Part shown: positions 26,772-34,265 of the stretch, in pieces
How the letters are laid out: each line of letters begins with the position of its first letter
Numbering within the stretch: position 1 is the first letter of the stretch
Assembly (NCBI GenBank): GCA_036268055.1
Contig: DATAUW010000025.1
Location: 1 to 57,854, forward strand
Length of the DNA: 57,854 nt
DNA from: Verrucomicrobiia bacterium
GTDB lineage: Bacteria; Verrucomicrobiota; Verrucomicrobiia; Limisphaerales; Pedosphaeraceae
Direction: 5' to 3'
Notes under the pieces: model-generated
Database searches by the model: none
What the model was told of the DNA's origin: nothing
What the model saw: the letters and a program-made list of their open reading frames with translations, nothing else
Translations under genes and position numbers: made by a program

Positions 26772-26822
26772 TTAAACATCCTCCTTTAGAAGCAGGTTTA
26801 TAGCAATCATCACCCAATTTGG

Positions 26823-27824
26823 CTAGGCGTTTACTGTGGCCGCATCCCTCGGCACATCCTGTAAAATCTGCGCGATGATTTGGTCGGTGGTGATGCCTTC
26901 GGCTTCGGCTTCAAAATTTAAAATCAAACGGTGGCGCAAGGTGGCGGTCGCGACGGCCTGAATGTCGTCGAAGCTCACGTTGAAACGGCCTTGTGTGAGC
27001 GCGCGTACTTTGCCCGCGAGCAGCAGACATTGGCCGCCGCGCGGGCTGCTCCCAAAACGCAGATATTGATTGGTGATCGGCGCGGCAGTGTCCGTCTTGG
27101 GATGCGTGGCGAGGACGAGGCGCACAGCATAATCTTTCACGTGCGTGGCGACGGGCACCTGGCGGACGAGGCGTTGCAGTTCGAGCAAAGTTTCGCGGTC
27201 GAGGACTTTATTGATTTGCGCGCGCGCGCCCTCAGTGGTGCGGGTGAGGACTTCGGTCAATTCCGCGCCGGTCGGGTAGCCGACGACGAGCTTGAAAAAG
27301 AAACGGTCGAGTTGCGCCTCGGGCAGCGGATAAGTGCCTTCCTGGTCAATCGGATTTTGTGTGGCGAGCACGAAGAAGGGCTCGATGAGTTTGCGGATCT
27401 CGCCGCCCGCCGTGACGCTTTTTTCCTGCATAGCCTCAAGCATGGCGGATTGGGTCTTGGGCGTGGCGCGGTTGATTTCGTCGGCGAGGACGAGATGCGC
27501 GAAAATGGGGCCGCGCTGGAACTCGAATTCGCGCCGGCCGCTGGCGGTTTCCATGACCATGTTGGTGCCAAGGATGTCGGCAGGCATGAGGTCGGGCGTG
27601 AATTGGATGCGATTGAACGAGAGGTCGAGCACTTCGCTGAGCGTGCGGACGAGAAGTGTTTTGCCGAGGCCGGGAACGCCTTCGAGCAACACATGACCGC
27701 CGGCGAGCACGGCGATGAGTGTGCCTTCGACGATGGCGTCGTGGCCGACGATAACCTTGGCGATCTCAGCGCGAAGGGCGGCGTAATTTTGGCGGAAGGA
27801 GGCGATTTGTTCTTCGGTATTCAT
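26823..27824 (-). CDS. MoxR-family AAA+ ATPase
   Basis: A 333-residue AAA+ ATPase: Walker A GVPGLGKT at residues 49-56, Walker B LVLADEINRA, sensor-1 TQNPIDQEGTYPLPEAQLDR and the C-terminal lid. MoxR proteins act as ATP-driven chaperones, usually with a DUF58/VWA adaptor; both partners are encoded downstream on the same strand. Confidence 0.95.
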   Translation of the reverse strand: MNTEEQIASFRQNYAALRAEIAKVIVGHDAIVEGTLIAVLAGGHVLLEGVPGLGKTLLVRTLSEVLDLSFNRIQFTPDLMPADILGTNMVMETASGRREFEFQRGPIFAHLVLADEINRATPKTQSAMLEAMQEKSVTAGGEIRKLIEPFFVLATQNPIDQEGTYPLPEAQLDRFFFKLVVGYPTGAELTEVLTRTTEGARAQINKVLDRETLLELQRLVRQVPVATHVKDYAVRLVLATHPKTDTAAPITNQYLRFGSSPRGGQCLLLAGKVRALTQGRFNVSFDDIQAVATATLRHRLILNFEAEAEGITTDQIIAQILQDVPRDAATVNA

Positions 27825-27912
27825 AGGTCAGTTGGAAATTTGGAACGCGGGAAATGAAAACAAAAAATGCGCGGGACAACCGTGGCCAAAATGAGATGGG
27901 CTTGCGCGAACG

Positions 27913-28563
27913 TCACGTGGAGAAGTGGTCCGGGGCGTCCTCGAGCGGAACGAAAAAACAGAGCAGCAGGTAAATAATCAGGCCGCTGCCATAACTGAAA
28001 GCGAGCATGACAAATCCAAGACGCCAAACCCAGGAAGGCGCAGGCGTCACTTTCGCAAGGCCGCCGCAGACGCCACCGATCCAGGAATCGGTTTTGTTCC
28101 GTTTGAGCCGATGCAGGAAATCAAAAACGTCTTTGGATTCCGATTTGGGAGCGGGTTGGGTTTCGCCAGTCGGAAGAAAAATCCAAAGAAGAATATAAGT
28201 CCACAGGCCGACGCCGAAAAAGAAAAACGTCACAGCGAACAGCAGCCGCCAGACATAACTGGGCGCGCGCGTGGCTTCGCCGAGTCCGCCGCAAACTCCA
28301 CCCAGGAAAGAATCGCGATCAGACGCGTGAAGTTGTCTCAAGGATTGAAAAAAAGCGGAGAGATTTGTCGAACCCGGCTCGGCAGTTTCCCGGCGGCTGG
28401 ACAAGAATGCGCCGACGAGGACGATAGTCATCAAGGCGATGGTTCCAAGCAGACTCGTCTCTTCGGAAGGAAGATTAAATGACGGCCACTCCGGCCCGAT
28501 CTTGATTAACCGGCTGATGGCGAATCCCGCAACGAAGGCAATCAAGAGTTTGATGTTTTTCAT
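27913..28563 (-). CDS. Tandem PspC-domain membrane protein
   Basis: A 216-residue protein with an N-terminal membrane region (residues ~1-60) and two PspC domains in tandem. Each opens with the same motif (SFLGGVCGGLGEATRAPSYV near 85, SWIGGVCGGLAKVTPAPSWV near 160) and continues into a TM helix. PspC domains are membrane sensors of envelope stress in phage-shock systems. It lies between the coiled-coil protein (15-bp gap) and moxR. The duplication in one chain is unusual and may reflect an internal dimer. Confidence 0.85.
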   Translation of the reverse strand: MKNIKLLIAFVAGFAISRLIKIGPEWPSFNLPSEETSLLGTIALMTIVLVGAFLSSRRETAEPGSTNLSAFFQSLRQLHASDRDSFLGGVCGGLGEATRAPSYVWRLLFAVTFFFFGVGLWTYILLWIFLPTGETQPAPKSESKDVFDFLHRLKRNKTDSWIGGVCGGLAKVTPAPSWVWRLGFVMLAFSYGSGLIIYLLLCFFVPLEDAPDHFST

Positions 28564-28578
28564 GCGGGTGAGTGATGG

Positions 28579-30519
28579 CTACTTCTTCATGTCGTCGAAG
28601 TAATCACGCACGGCCCCTTGATAAGCACGCGGGACTTTTTCCTGGCTCAATGCGCTTTGGGCGTCGGCTTGCGCGGCCACGGCGGCTTCCTCGTAGGCGA
28701 CCGAACTCGTGCCCTTGATGCTCACGCCTTTTAAAGTGATGCTCGGCATCTGGCCGCCGGGTGAAAATTGACCTTTGACCTTGGTGGGTTTGAGCGCGTC
28801 GTTCAACTCGCCATCGCCGCGATCACTGACGCCACGCGGTTTTTGGTCGGGACGGGTGATGCCGGTATTGTCCCAGCGCTGGGTTTGATGTCCGTCGTAA
28901 CCCCAGCCGGCATCTTCGTTCGCCCAAGTGCCGACGCCGGAGCCAGGTTTGCCCCCGGGTTTGGTTCCCACGCCCGGTTTGTTGCATTGGCCCCAACTCT
29001 GGCCGGTGCTGATCGCCATTTGCGCGCGGTTCAAACCGTCCAATTCGCTTTCCATCGCCTGCGCGTCGTTCATCTGCTGCATCAATTTATCGAGTTCCTT
29101 CGAAGCCTCGGCGAGCGATTGGCCGGCGCCGGGTTTATTGCCGCTTTGCATCGCCTTGGCGGCCTGATTCAATTTTTCGCCGACCTTGCCGTATTGACTG
29201 CCGGGGCTGACGGCTTTGGCGACTTCAGAAACCATTTTTTGCATTTGTTCCGGCGTAAGGTTCGCCGACTTCAACTGATCCTGCATTTTTTTCAATGTGT
29301 CCTGCGCGGCTTCAGGCTGGCCATTCTTTAATTGCTCGGCGAGGTCTTTGCCCATCTTTTCCATTTGCTGCTGCATCTGCTGAAGGCTCTTGGCAAGGTC
29401 CTTGGTTTTTTCAAGGTCCTGCGTCTCAGCCTGTAAATCTTTCAGGAACATATCGGTCTGATTGGCGGCAAGCGCCTGGATGGCCTGATCCATGTTCGGC
29501 ATTTGCATGCCCATCTGCTGCGCCTGCTTGGAAAGCGCGGCCATGGACTTGGAGATTTTTTCCTTGTCGGCCTGGCTCATGCCGCCGTTTTTATCGGCAG
29601 CGGCCTTGGCGGCTTCCTGGATTTTGTTCAACTCTTTATTGAGCTTGTCCATGTCCTCAGGCGAACCGTTGGGAGTGCCGAGTTGCTTTTGAGTCTGCTC
29701 AATTTGCTTTTGCAGACGCGCGGCATCGGGAGAATTTTCACCGCCCGGCGAGCGCGCGGCTTGTTCCATGCGCTGAATGGCCGGTTCCTTGGCCGCATCT
29801 TTCATCTCGTCTTTGATGCGGTCAGTCACATTGGCGATCTGTTTCAAGGCGTCGCTGCGGGTCAATTTCTGCTTGGAAAGTTGCTGGCCCAATTCACTGA
29901 CGGTTTCCATCGCCTTCTGCGTGGTCTCCATCGCGGGCGGACGCTTCTGCAAATTGCGCTTGGTCAATTCGGTGAGTTCTTTGCCAGTATCCTGAATATT
30001 TTTTTGATCGGCAACTTTAGCAACGAAGGTTTTGCTGCGATATTCGGGCACGAAACCGAGTCCGGCAGCGAGCGCGAGCACGACCAACGCCCAGCGGCTG
30101 ACTTGCGGCAAAGTGAAGGGCACCAGGCGGCGGGCATCGAGTTCCTTGGCGTGCGCGGCAGCATCAGTGACGAGCAAGGTGCGCCAGGTTTCAGAACCCG
30201 GACCTTTAGCCATTTCGAGCGCGGTGCTGAGACGCTCTTGTAATTGCTGGCGGCCATCCACCCAGCGGGCCATTTGTTCGACGGTGGTCTTGCGCCAGCC
30301 GCCGATGATACATCCGACCACGGCCGCGACGCCCCCGGCGATTCCCGCAGCCGTCACGACCCACGACGGAATCGGCGCGAGTTTATATATGCCGAGCGTG
30401 ACGAAGAAGATCAGTCCGCCCACCAACAGCCCCTGCCAGAGCCCGCGCAATGCCCGTTCCCGGCGACGACGGCGCGCGGCGGCCTGAAGCGTCTGCTCGA
30501 TTAATTGGAGGTCGCTCAT
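28579..30519 (-). CDS. Membrane-anchored coiled-coil protein (DUF4175-like)
   Basis: A 646-residue protein beginning with an Arg-rich stretch (RRRRRERALR), then two TM helices (residues ~28-70), an amphipathic soluble part, a third hydrophobic segment (~145-160) and ~250 residues of Gln/Lys/Met-rich heptads indicating a long coiled coil. The last ~130 residues are Gly/Pro-rich, then Ala-rich. DUF4175-type proteins with this design accompany MoxR/VWA clusters. It is the first gene of the minus-strand run that continues through PspC, MoxR, RHH, DUF58 and BatA. Confidence 0.75.
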   Translation of the reverse strand: MSDLQLIEQTLQAAARRRRRERALRGLWQGLLVGGLIFFVTLGIYKLAPIPSWVVTAAGIAGGVAAVVGCIIGGWRKTTVEQMARWVDGRQQLQERLSTALEMAKGPGSETWRTLLVTDAAAHAKELDARRLVPFTLPQVSRWALVVLALAAGLGFVPEYRSKTFVAKVADQKNIQDTGKELTELTKRNLQKRPPAMETTQKAMETVSELGQQLSKQKLTRSDALKQIANVTDRIKDEMKDAAKEPAIQRMEQAARSPGGENSPDAARLQKQIEQTQKQLGTPNGSPEDMDKLNKELNKIQEAAKAAADKNGGMSQADKEKISKSMAALSKQAQQMGMQMPNMDQAIQALAANQTDMFLKDLQAETQDLEKTKDLAKSLQQMQQQMEKMGKDLAEQLKNGQPEAAQDTLKKMQDQLKSANLTPEQMQKMVSEVAKAVSPGSQYGKVGEKLNQAAKAMQSGNKPGAGQSLAEASKELDKLMQQMNDAQAMESELDGLNRAQMAISTGQSWGQCNKPGVGTKPGGKPGSGVGTWANEDAGWGYDGHQTQRWDNTGITRPDQKPRGVSDRGDGELNDALKPTKVKGQFSPGGQMPSITLKGVSIKGTSSVAYEEAAVAAQADAQSALSQEKVPRAYQGAVRDYFDDMKK

Positions 30520-30579
30520 TGGTTTTATATATTATGCAACACTCAAACTTCCCTGGCGAGTTCAAAATGGCTCGCTTTT

Positions 30580-30593
30580 GCCGTCCGGACGGC
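30580..30593. repeat. 14-bp perfect palindrome GCCGTCCGGACGGC
   Basis: It lies in the 175-bp gap between the coiled-coil gene and the FmdB gene and is followed by ggtcatagacc, itself a partial palindrome. It belongs with the other GC-rich hairpins scattered between genes here. No gene is seen in the gap. Confidence 0.5.
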
Positions 30594-30694
30594 GGTCATA
30601 GACCAACCGTTACAAGGCGAGGTCGCTTACAAAATGATGCGTCTCTTCATGCGGACGACGTGCTTCCTCGCTTTACTTTCTGGACAACCACTTG

Positions 30695-30931
30695 TTACTG
30701 CTTCTCATACTCGCCTTTGCCAAGCTTTTTGTAAACGGTAAAACCAGCTTTTTTTGCGGCGGACAGCGAAATCTTTTGGGGCGAATTGAAACTGGACAAT
30801 AGTTTGCGCACGGGCTTCTTGCACGCGGGGCATTTGGTCAGCGGTTTGGCATCCATCGGGCGGCGCAAGGTGAACTTGCCCCCGCAGACCACGCACCCAC
30901 CCTCGCAGAGTTCATATTCGTAAAGCGGCAT
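30695..30931 (-). CDS. FmdB-family zinc-ribbon protein
   Basis: A 78-residue protein started at MPLYEYEL, the invariant FmdB beginning; the frame opens 9 codons earlier. It has a four-cysteine zinc ribbon: CVVCG, then CPACKK. The C-terminal tail is basic. Members are putative regulatory or ribosome-associated small proteins with no settled function. The CVVCG spacing is preceded by an extra Cys (LCEGGC). Confidence 0.85.
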   Translation of the reverse strand: MPLYEYELCEGGCVVCGGKFTLRRPMDAKPLTKCPACKKPVRKLLSSFNSPQKISLSAAKKAGFTVYKKLGKGEYEKQ

Positions 30932-31033
30932 AACAATCTTAAATAGACAACCAATCAAACCAGACTTTCAAGCACCAATCAATCTAACACGGGGCGCAAG
31001 GGTTGGTTGTGAGGCTGTTGGTTTTCTTTTTTT

Positions 31034-31227
31034 AACGCAGAGGCGGGGAGGCGCAGAGGCGCAGAGCAGGGAAAGGAATTGGTCACGGACGAAACGCGGG
31101 TTGGATACAGAAAAAAACTTCTAATCGGTGTTTGATTTGTGTTCCATCCGTATTTAGGACTTTTCTCTCCCATTGGCCGTCCGCAAGGACCTCTGCGCCT
31201 CTACGCCTCTGCGCCTCTGCGTCAAAT
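31034..31227. repeat. Family A ~190-bp inverted repeat (copy 1)
   Basis: Outer arms are cagaggcg-type words (acgcagaggcggggaggcg at the left, gcgcctctgcgt at the right). The inner arms are cacggacgaaa and tgttccatccgt, with a short centre. It resembles 40175-40324 and 43111-43330. Its right arm overlaps the 3' end of xdhC, providing that gene's last ~25 codons and its stop. Confidence 0.8.
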
Positions 31228-32182
31228 CAGTCCGCCCAGCGTCACGAACCAGTTCCGCACGCTTCTGGATGAATTGGGCCATGATGCTTACGGCGATTTC
31301 GGGGACGCTTTGGGAGTTGATCTCGATACCCACCGGACAGGCCACGCGCGCGAGGTCGGTTTCGCTGGCGATTTTTTCCTCGATGAAATGTTCAAAGATA
31401 GTACGGGCTTTACGCGAGCTGCCGATCATGCCGAGGAACAGAAATTTTTTGTGAATCCAATCTTTTAAAACCAGGGCATCGTGGCGGTGACCGCGGGTCA
31501 CGATCAGGCCAAACGCGGGCGCGGCGGGCAGGCGAGTTTTCAGGAGTTTGTCCCAGACATCCACGCGCAAGGCGATTTCTTCAGGGAAATATTGGCGGTT
31601 GGCGAGCGCGGGGCGGTCGTCGAACACGGTGACGGAAAAATCAAGTTGCGCGGCGAGCGGCGCGACGGCCTGGCCGATATGCCCGGCGCCGGCGATCCAC
31701 AGGGTGCAGGGCGGACGGACAGTTTCGTTGTAGCGCAAATCGGTTTTGCCGGCGGCTTTGCGCGCGGTGAGGGCATCCACGCGGCCGATCTTAAAATCTT
31801 TGCGCACGCCCCAGGTGAAGCTGCTTTTGCGCGCGGCGAGTTCGGACCAGAATTTCACCCCGACCTCCGCGGCATTGGGGAGAATGAGTCCTTCCACTTT
31901 GCCGCCGCAGATGAGGCCATCGTCCCAGCCGAAATCGTGGTCGAGCAAGAGATCAAACGCCTCGGCGCGGCCGGTGCGCAGGGCCTTGATGGCGCGCTGC
32001 TGGATTTCGGCTTCGAGACAACCGCCGCCGAGGGTTCCGGCGATGCGGCCATCCTCGTAGAAAAGGGCTTTCGCGCCGACTTTTTGGGGGCTGGAACCTT
32101 TGACGCCAGAAATCAGGCCGAGCACGACGCGTTCACCGCGGCGCGCCGCTTCAGCGAGGGCTTGAAAAACAATCGGCTTCAT
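31154..32182 (-). CDS. xdhC: XdhC/CoxI-family molybdoenzyme maturation protein
   Basis: From ATG 32182 (MKPIVFQALAEA) a 342-residue protein. The N-terminal XdhC/CoxI domain (GSSPQKVGAKALFYEDGRI, then GTLGGGCLEAEI) and a C-terminal Rossmann domain (LWIAGAGHIGQAVAPLA) match factors that insert sulfurated molybdenum cofactor into xanthine dehydrogenase-type enzymes. No molybdoenzyme is in the window. The final ~25 residues (TDLTQRRRGVEAQRS onward) are low-complexity and translated from repeat family A, so the ancestral C-terminus was probably shorter. Confidence 0.9.
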   Translation of the reverse strand: MKPIVFQALAEAARRGERVVLGLISGVKGSSPQKVGAKALFYEDGRIAGTLGGGCLEAEIQQRAIKALRTGRAEAFDLLLDHDFGWDDGLICGGKVEGLILPNAAEVGVKFWSELAARKSSFTWGVRKDFKIGRVDALTARKAAGKTDLRYNETVRPPCTLWIAGAGHIGQAVAPLAAQLDFSVTVFDDRPALANRQYFPEEIALRVDVWDKLLKTRLPAAPAFGLIVTRGHRHDALVLKDWIHKKFLFLGMIGSSRKARTIFEHFIEEKIASETDLARVACPVGIEINSQSVPEIAVSIMAQFIQKRAELVRDAGRTDLTQRRRGVEAQRSLRTANGREKS

Positions 32183-32365
32183 GCGCGGCCCGAACCGGGA
32201 AAGGATTTGGACCCAGTATGAGGAATTTATCTGAACGCGGGCCGAAAGCAATGCGGGTTTTGGATTTACGATTTGCGCCGCGCCACATCGTCATTTTTAT
32301 TATTCGTTGATCAAGGGAAATAAAATTATTCCTGTTTCCTAAGAAAGTTACCTTCGGTTACTTCC

Positions 32366-32905
32366 GTGGCACTTATTGACACGGCAGTTAAGATGCGGGA
32401 AATGGATTCGCTTGTGCCTCCAGACTCGCATTTTTTGTCCGCCGCCGAAGGCTGGCTGGGACTGGGGGACGTTGCCGAGGCGCGGGCGGAGTTGGAGCGC
32501 GTTAACGAATCGCTCCAGCAACATCCGGCGGTGCTCGACGTGCGCTGGGCGATTTTTGCGCATGAGCAGGATTGGCCGAACGCGTTGGCGCTCGCGCGCA
32601 AGCTGGTGAAACTGTTTCCCGAAAATCCGTCGGGCTGGCTGCATGTGGCGTATGCGTTGCGACGCGTGCCGGAGGGCGGTTTGACGGCGGCGTGGAAATA
32701 TCTTTTGCCCGCGCTGGAAAAATTTCCCGATGTCTCGATCATCCCCTACAACTTGTCGTGTTACGCCTGCCAAATGGGCGAAGGCGAAAAAGCGATGGAG
32801 CTTTTGAAGCGCGCGATTGATAACGGCGACGGCAACGAGATCAAAAAGATCGCGCTCGAAGATTCCGATCTCGAGACTTTGCGTCCGCTGATCCGGGCGA
32901 TGTGA
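32366..32905 (+). CDS. TPR-like protein
   Basis: A 179-residue all-helical protein from GTG 32366. About four helix-turn-helix repeats with TPR spacing are visible (e.g. AEGWLGLGDVAEARAELERV, YNLSCYACQMGEGEKAMEL). Such scaffolds mediate protein-protein contacts. It appears monocistronic, with the next plus-strand gene starting 69 bp later. Function unassigned. Confidence 0.75.
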   Translation: MALIDTAVKMREMDSLVPPDSHFLSAAEGWLGLGDVAEARAELERVNESLQQHPAVLDVRWAIFAHEQDWPNALALARKLVKLFPENPSGWLHVAYALRRVPEGGLTAAWKYLLPALEKFPDVSIIPYNLSCYACQMGEGEKAMELLKRAIDNGDGNEIKKIALEDSDLETLRPLIRAM

Positions 32906-32974
32906 AATTGGCTCCATGTTCCATTCGTGGCTAATAACCTTTTCGCCGTGGCGTTACGCTGATTAACATCCGGC

Positions 32975-33628
32975 ATGCCGAAGTGGTGCAAGACCATCGT
33001 TGCGATTTTGCTGTTGCCGGTTTGCCTGGGCGCGATCAAGGCGCTCTGGCTCGTATTCCGCCACAGCAGCGACGCCTCGACCATGTGGGTCGCCCTCGGC
33101 GGCGGCGCGGCGTGCTGGATCGTGATCTACCTGATGCTGCCCAAGCCAATGTGGATCTATGTCGTCGGCCATGAATTCACCCACGTGCTCTGGACATGGC
33201 TGTTCGGCGGCAAGGTGAAAAAATTCAAAGCCTCCGCGAAAGGCGGGCATGTGGTCGTCACGAAAACGAATTTTCTCATCGCGCTCGCGCCGTATTTTTT
33301 TCCGGTGTATGCGGCGATAGTGGTGGCGGTATTCATCATCGGCCATCTTATTTGGAACTGGCTGCCGTACCTGGTGTGGTTCCATTTATTGCTCGGCGCG
33401 GCCTACGCTTTTCACGTCACCCTGACGTGGCACATTCTCAAGACCGAGCAATCGGACATCACGCAGCACGGTTATTTGTTTTCGTTCGTGATCATTTTTT
33501 TGGGGAATGTGACGGTGCTGATGCTCGGCGTGCCGTCGCTGGCGGCGCGGGTGGGAGTATTCACGGCGTTCGGTTGGTGGTTCGAATGCACGGGGCAGGT
33601 GATCCAGCGGTTGGGGCGGTTTTTGTAG
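32975..33628 (+). CDS. M50-like membrane metalloprotease homologue
   Basis: A 217-residue protein with six or so hydrophobic segments. A zinc-binding HEFTH (VVGHEFTHVLW, residues ~70-74) sits at the end of the second TM helix, as in site-2 proteases. The second M50 motif (NxxPxxxxDG) is not evident, so it may be a distant or structural relative. A local segment resembles ALAPYFFPVYAAI of DUF3267/M50-type families. Confidence 0.65.
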   Translation: MPKWCKTIVAILLLPVCLGAIKALWLVFRHSSDASTMWVALGGGAACWIVIYLMLPKPMWIYVVGHEFTHVLWTWLFGGKVKKFKASAKGGHVVVTKTNFLIALAPYFFPVYAAIVVAVFIIGHLIWNWLPYLVWFHLLLGAAYAFHVTLTWHILKTEQSDITQHGYLFSFVIIFLGNVTVLMLGVPSLAARVGVFTAFGWWFECTGQVIQRLGRFL

Positions 33629-33728
33629 GCTGTTTGCGCTTGCGCCAAAATTGCTTAGACTGAACCCGGCGAATTGAACTTGAATTGCCCGCGCAGTTAA
33701 GGCCAAATCAGCGCGCTCTTTATACGTT

Positions 33729-34193
33729 ATGAATCTTGGTGACATTCTCGGGCCGGATAATATCGTGCCGGAACTGCGTGCTTCCGACAGATGGCAGGGT
33801 ATTGACGAGCTTATCAATAATCTCGTCACCACCGGCAAAATCAAAACCGAACATCGCGACGCCATCGCCGCGGTCGTCAAGAAGCGCGAGACTTCCATGA
33901 GCACGGGCATCGGCTTCGGCATCGGCATTCCGCACGCCTCGACGGATTTGATTTACGAGGTCGTCGGCGCGTTCGGCCGGTCCAAGACGGGCGTTAATTT
34001 CGAGGCGCTCGACAACCAGCCGGTGAATCTCGTCATGCTGTTCCTCGTTCCCCAGGGCCAATTTCAGAAACATCTTCACACCCTCGCCAATATCGCCAAG
34101 CTTCTGCACAAAAAAGAATTTCGCCAGGCGCTCGAAGAAGCTCCCGATGCCCCGGCCATGTTCAAGATCATCAAGGAATTTGGCGGGAAGTGA
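33729..34193 (+). CDS. ptsN: PTS EIIA-type protein (PtsN-like)
   Basis: A 154-residue EIIA-Fru/Ntr domain. The phosphorylatable histidine is H69 in IGIPHAS, and family segments RETSMSTGIGFGIGIPH and VMLFLVPQGQFQKHL are clear. Stand-alone PtsN proteins are regulatory phosphoacceptors (nitrogen, potassium, envelope stress) rather than sugar transporters. No other PTS gene is present here. It lies 72 bp before argS. Confidence 0.88.
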   Translation: MNLGDILGPDNIVPELRASDRWQGIDELINNLVTTGKIKTEHRDAIAAVVKKRETSMSTGIGFGIGIPHASTDLIYEVVGAFGRSKTGVNFEALDNQPVNLVMLFLVPQGQFQKHLHTLANIAKLLHKKEFRQALEEAPDAPAMFKIIKEFGGK

Positions 34194-34233
34194 GGATGGC
34201 TGCCTCGAGAATTTTTCCCGATCTCTTTTTGTG

Positions 34234-34254
34234 ACGGCGCTCAGTGAGCGCCGT
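34234..34254. repeat. Hairpin ACGGCGCTCA / TGAGCGCCGT just before argS
   Basis: A 10-bp perfect inverted repeat with a 1-nt centre, 12 bp upstream of the argS start. There is no T tract after it, so it is not a standard terminator for ptsN. It could affect argS translation or be another interspersed repeat. Confidence 0.5.
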
Positions 34255-34265
34255 TCGCCTTTAAA

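Noticed and set aside
30450-30741. Two overlapping plus-strand frames between the coiled-coil and FmdB genes
   Set aside because: They span palindromes and overlap both flanking genes; no protein-like features.
34234-34260. Rho-independent terminator for ptsN
   Set aside because: The hairpin is strong but has no T tract and sits 12 bp before argS.
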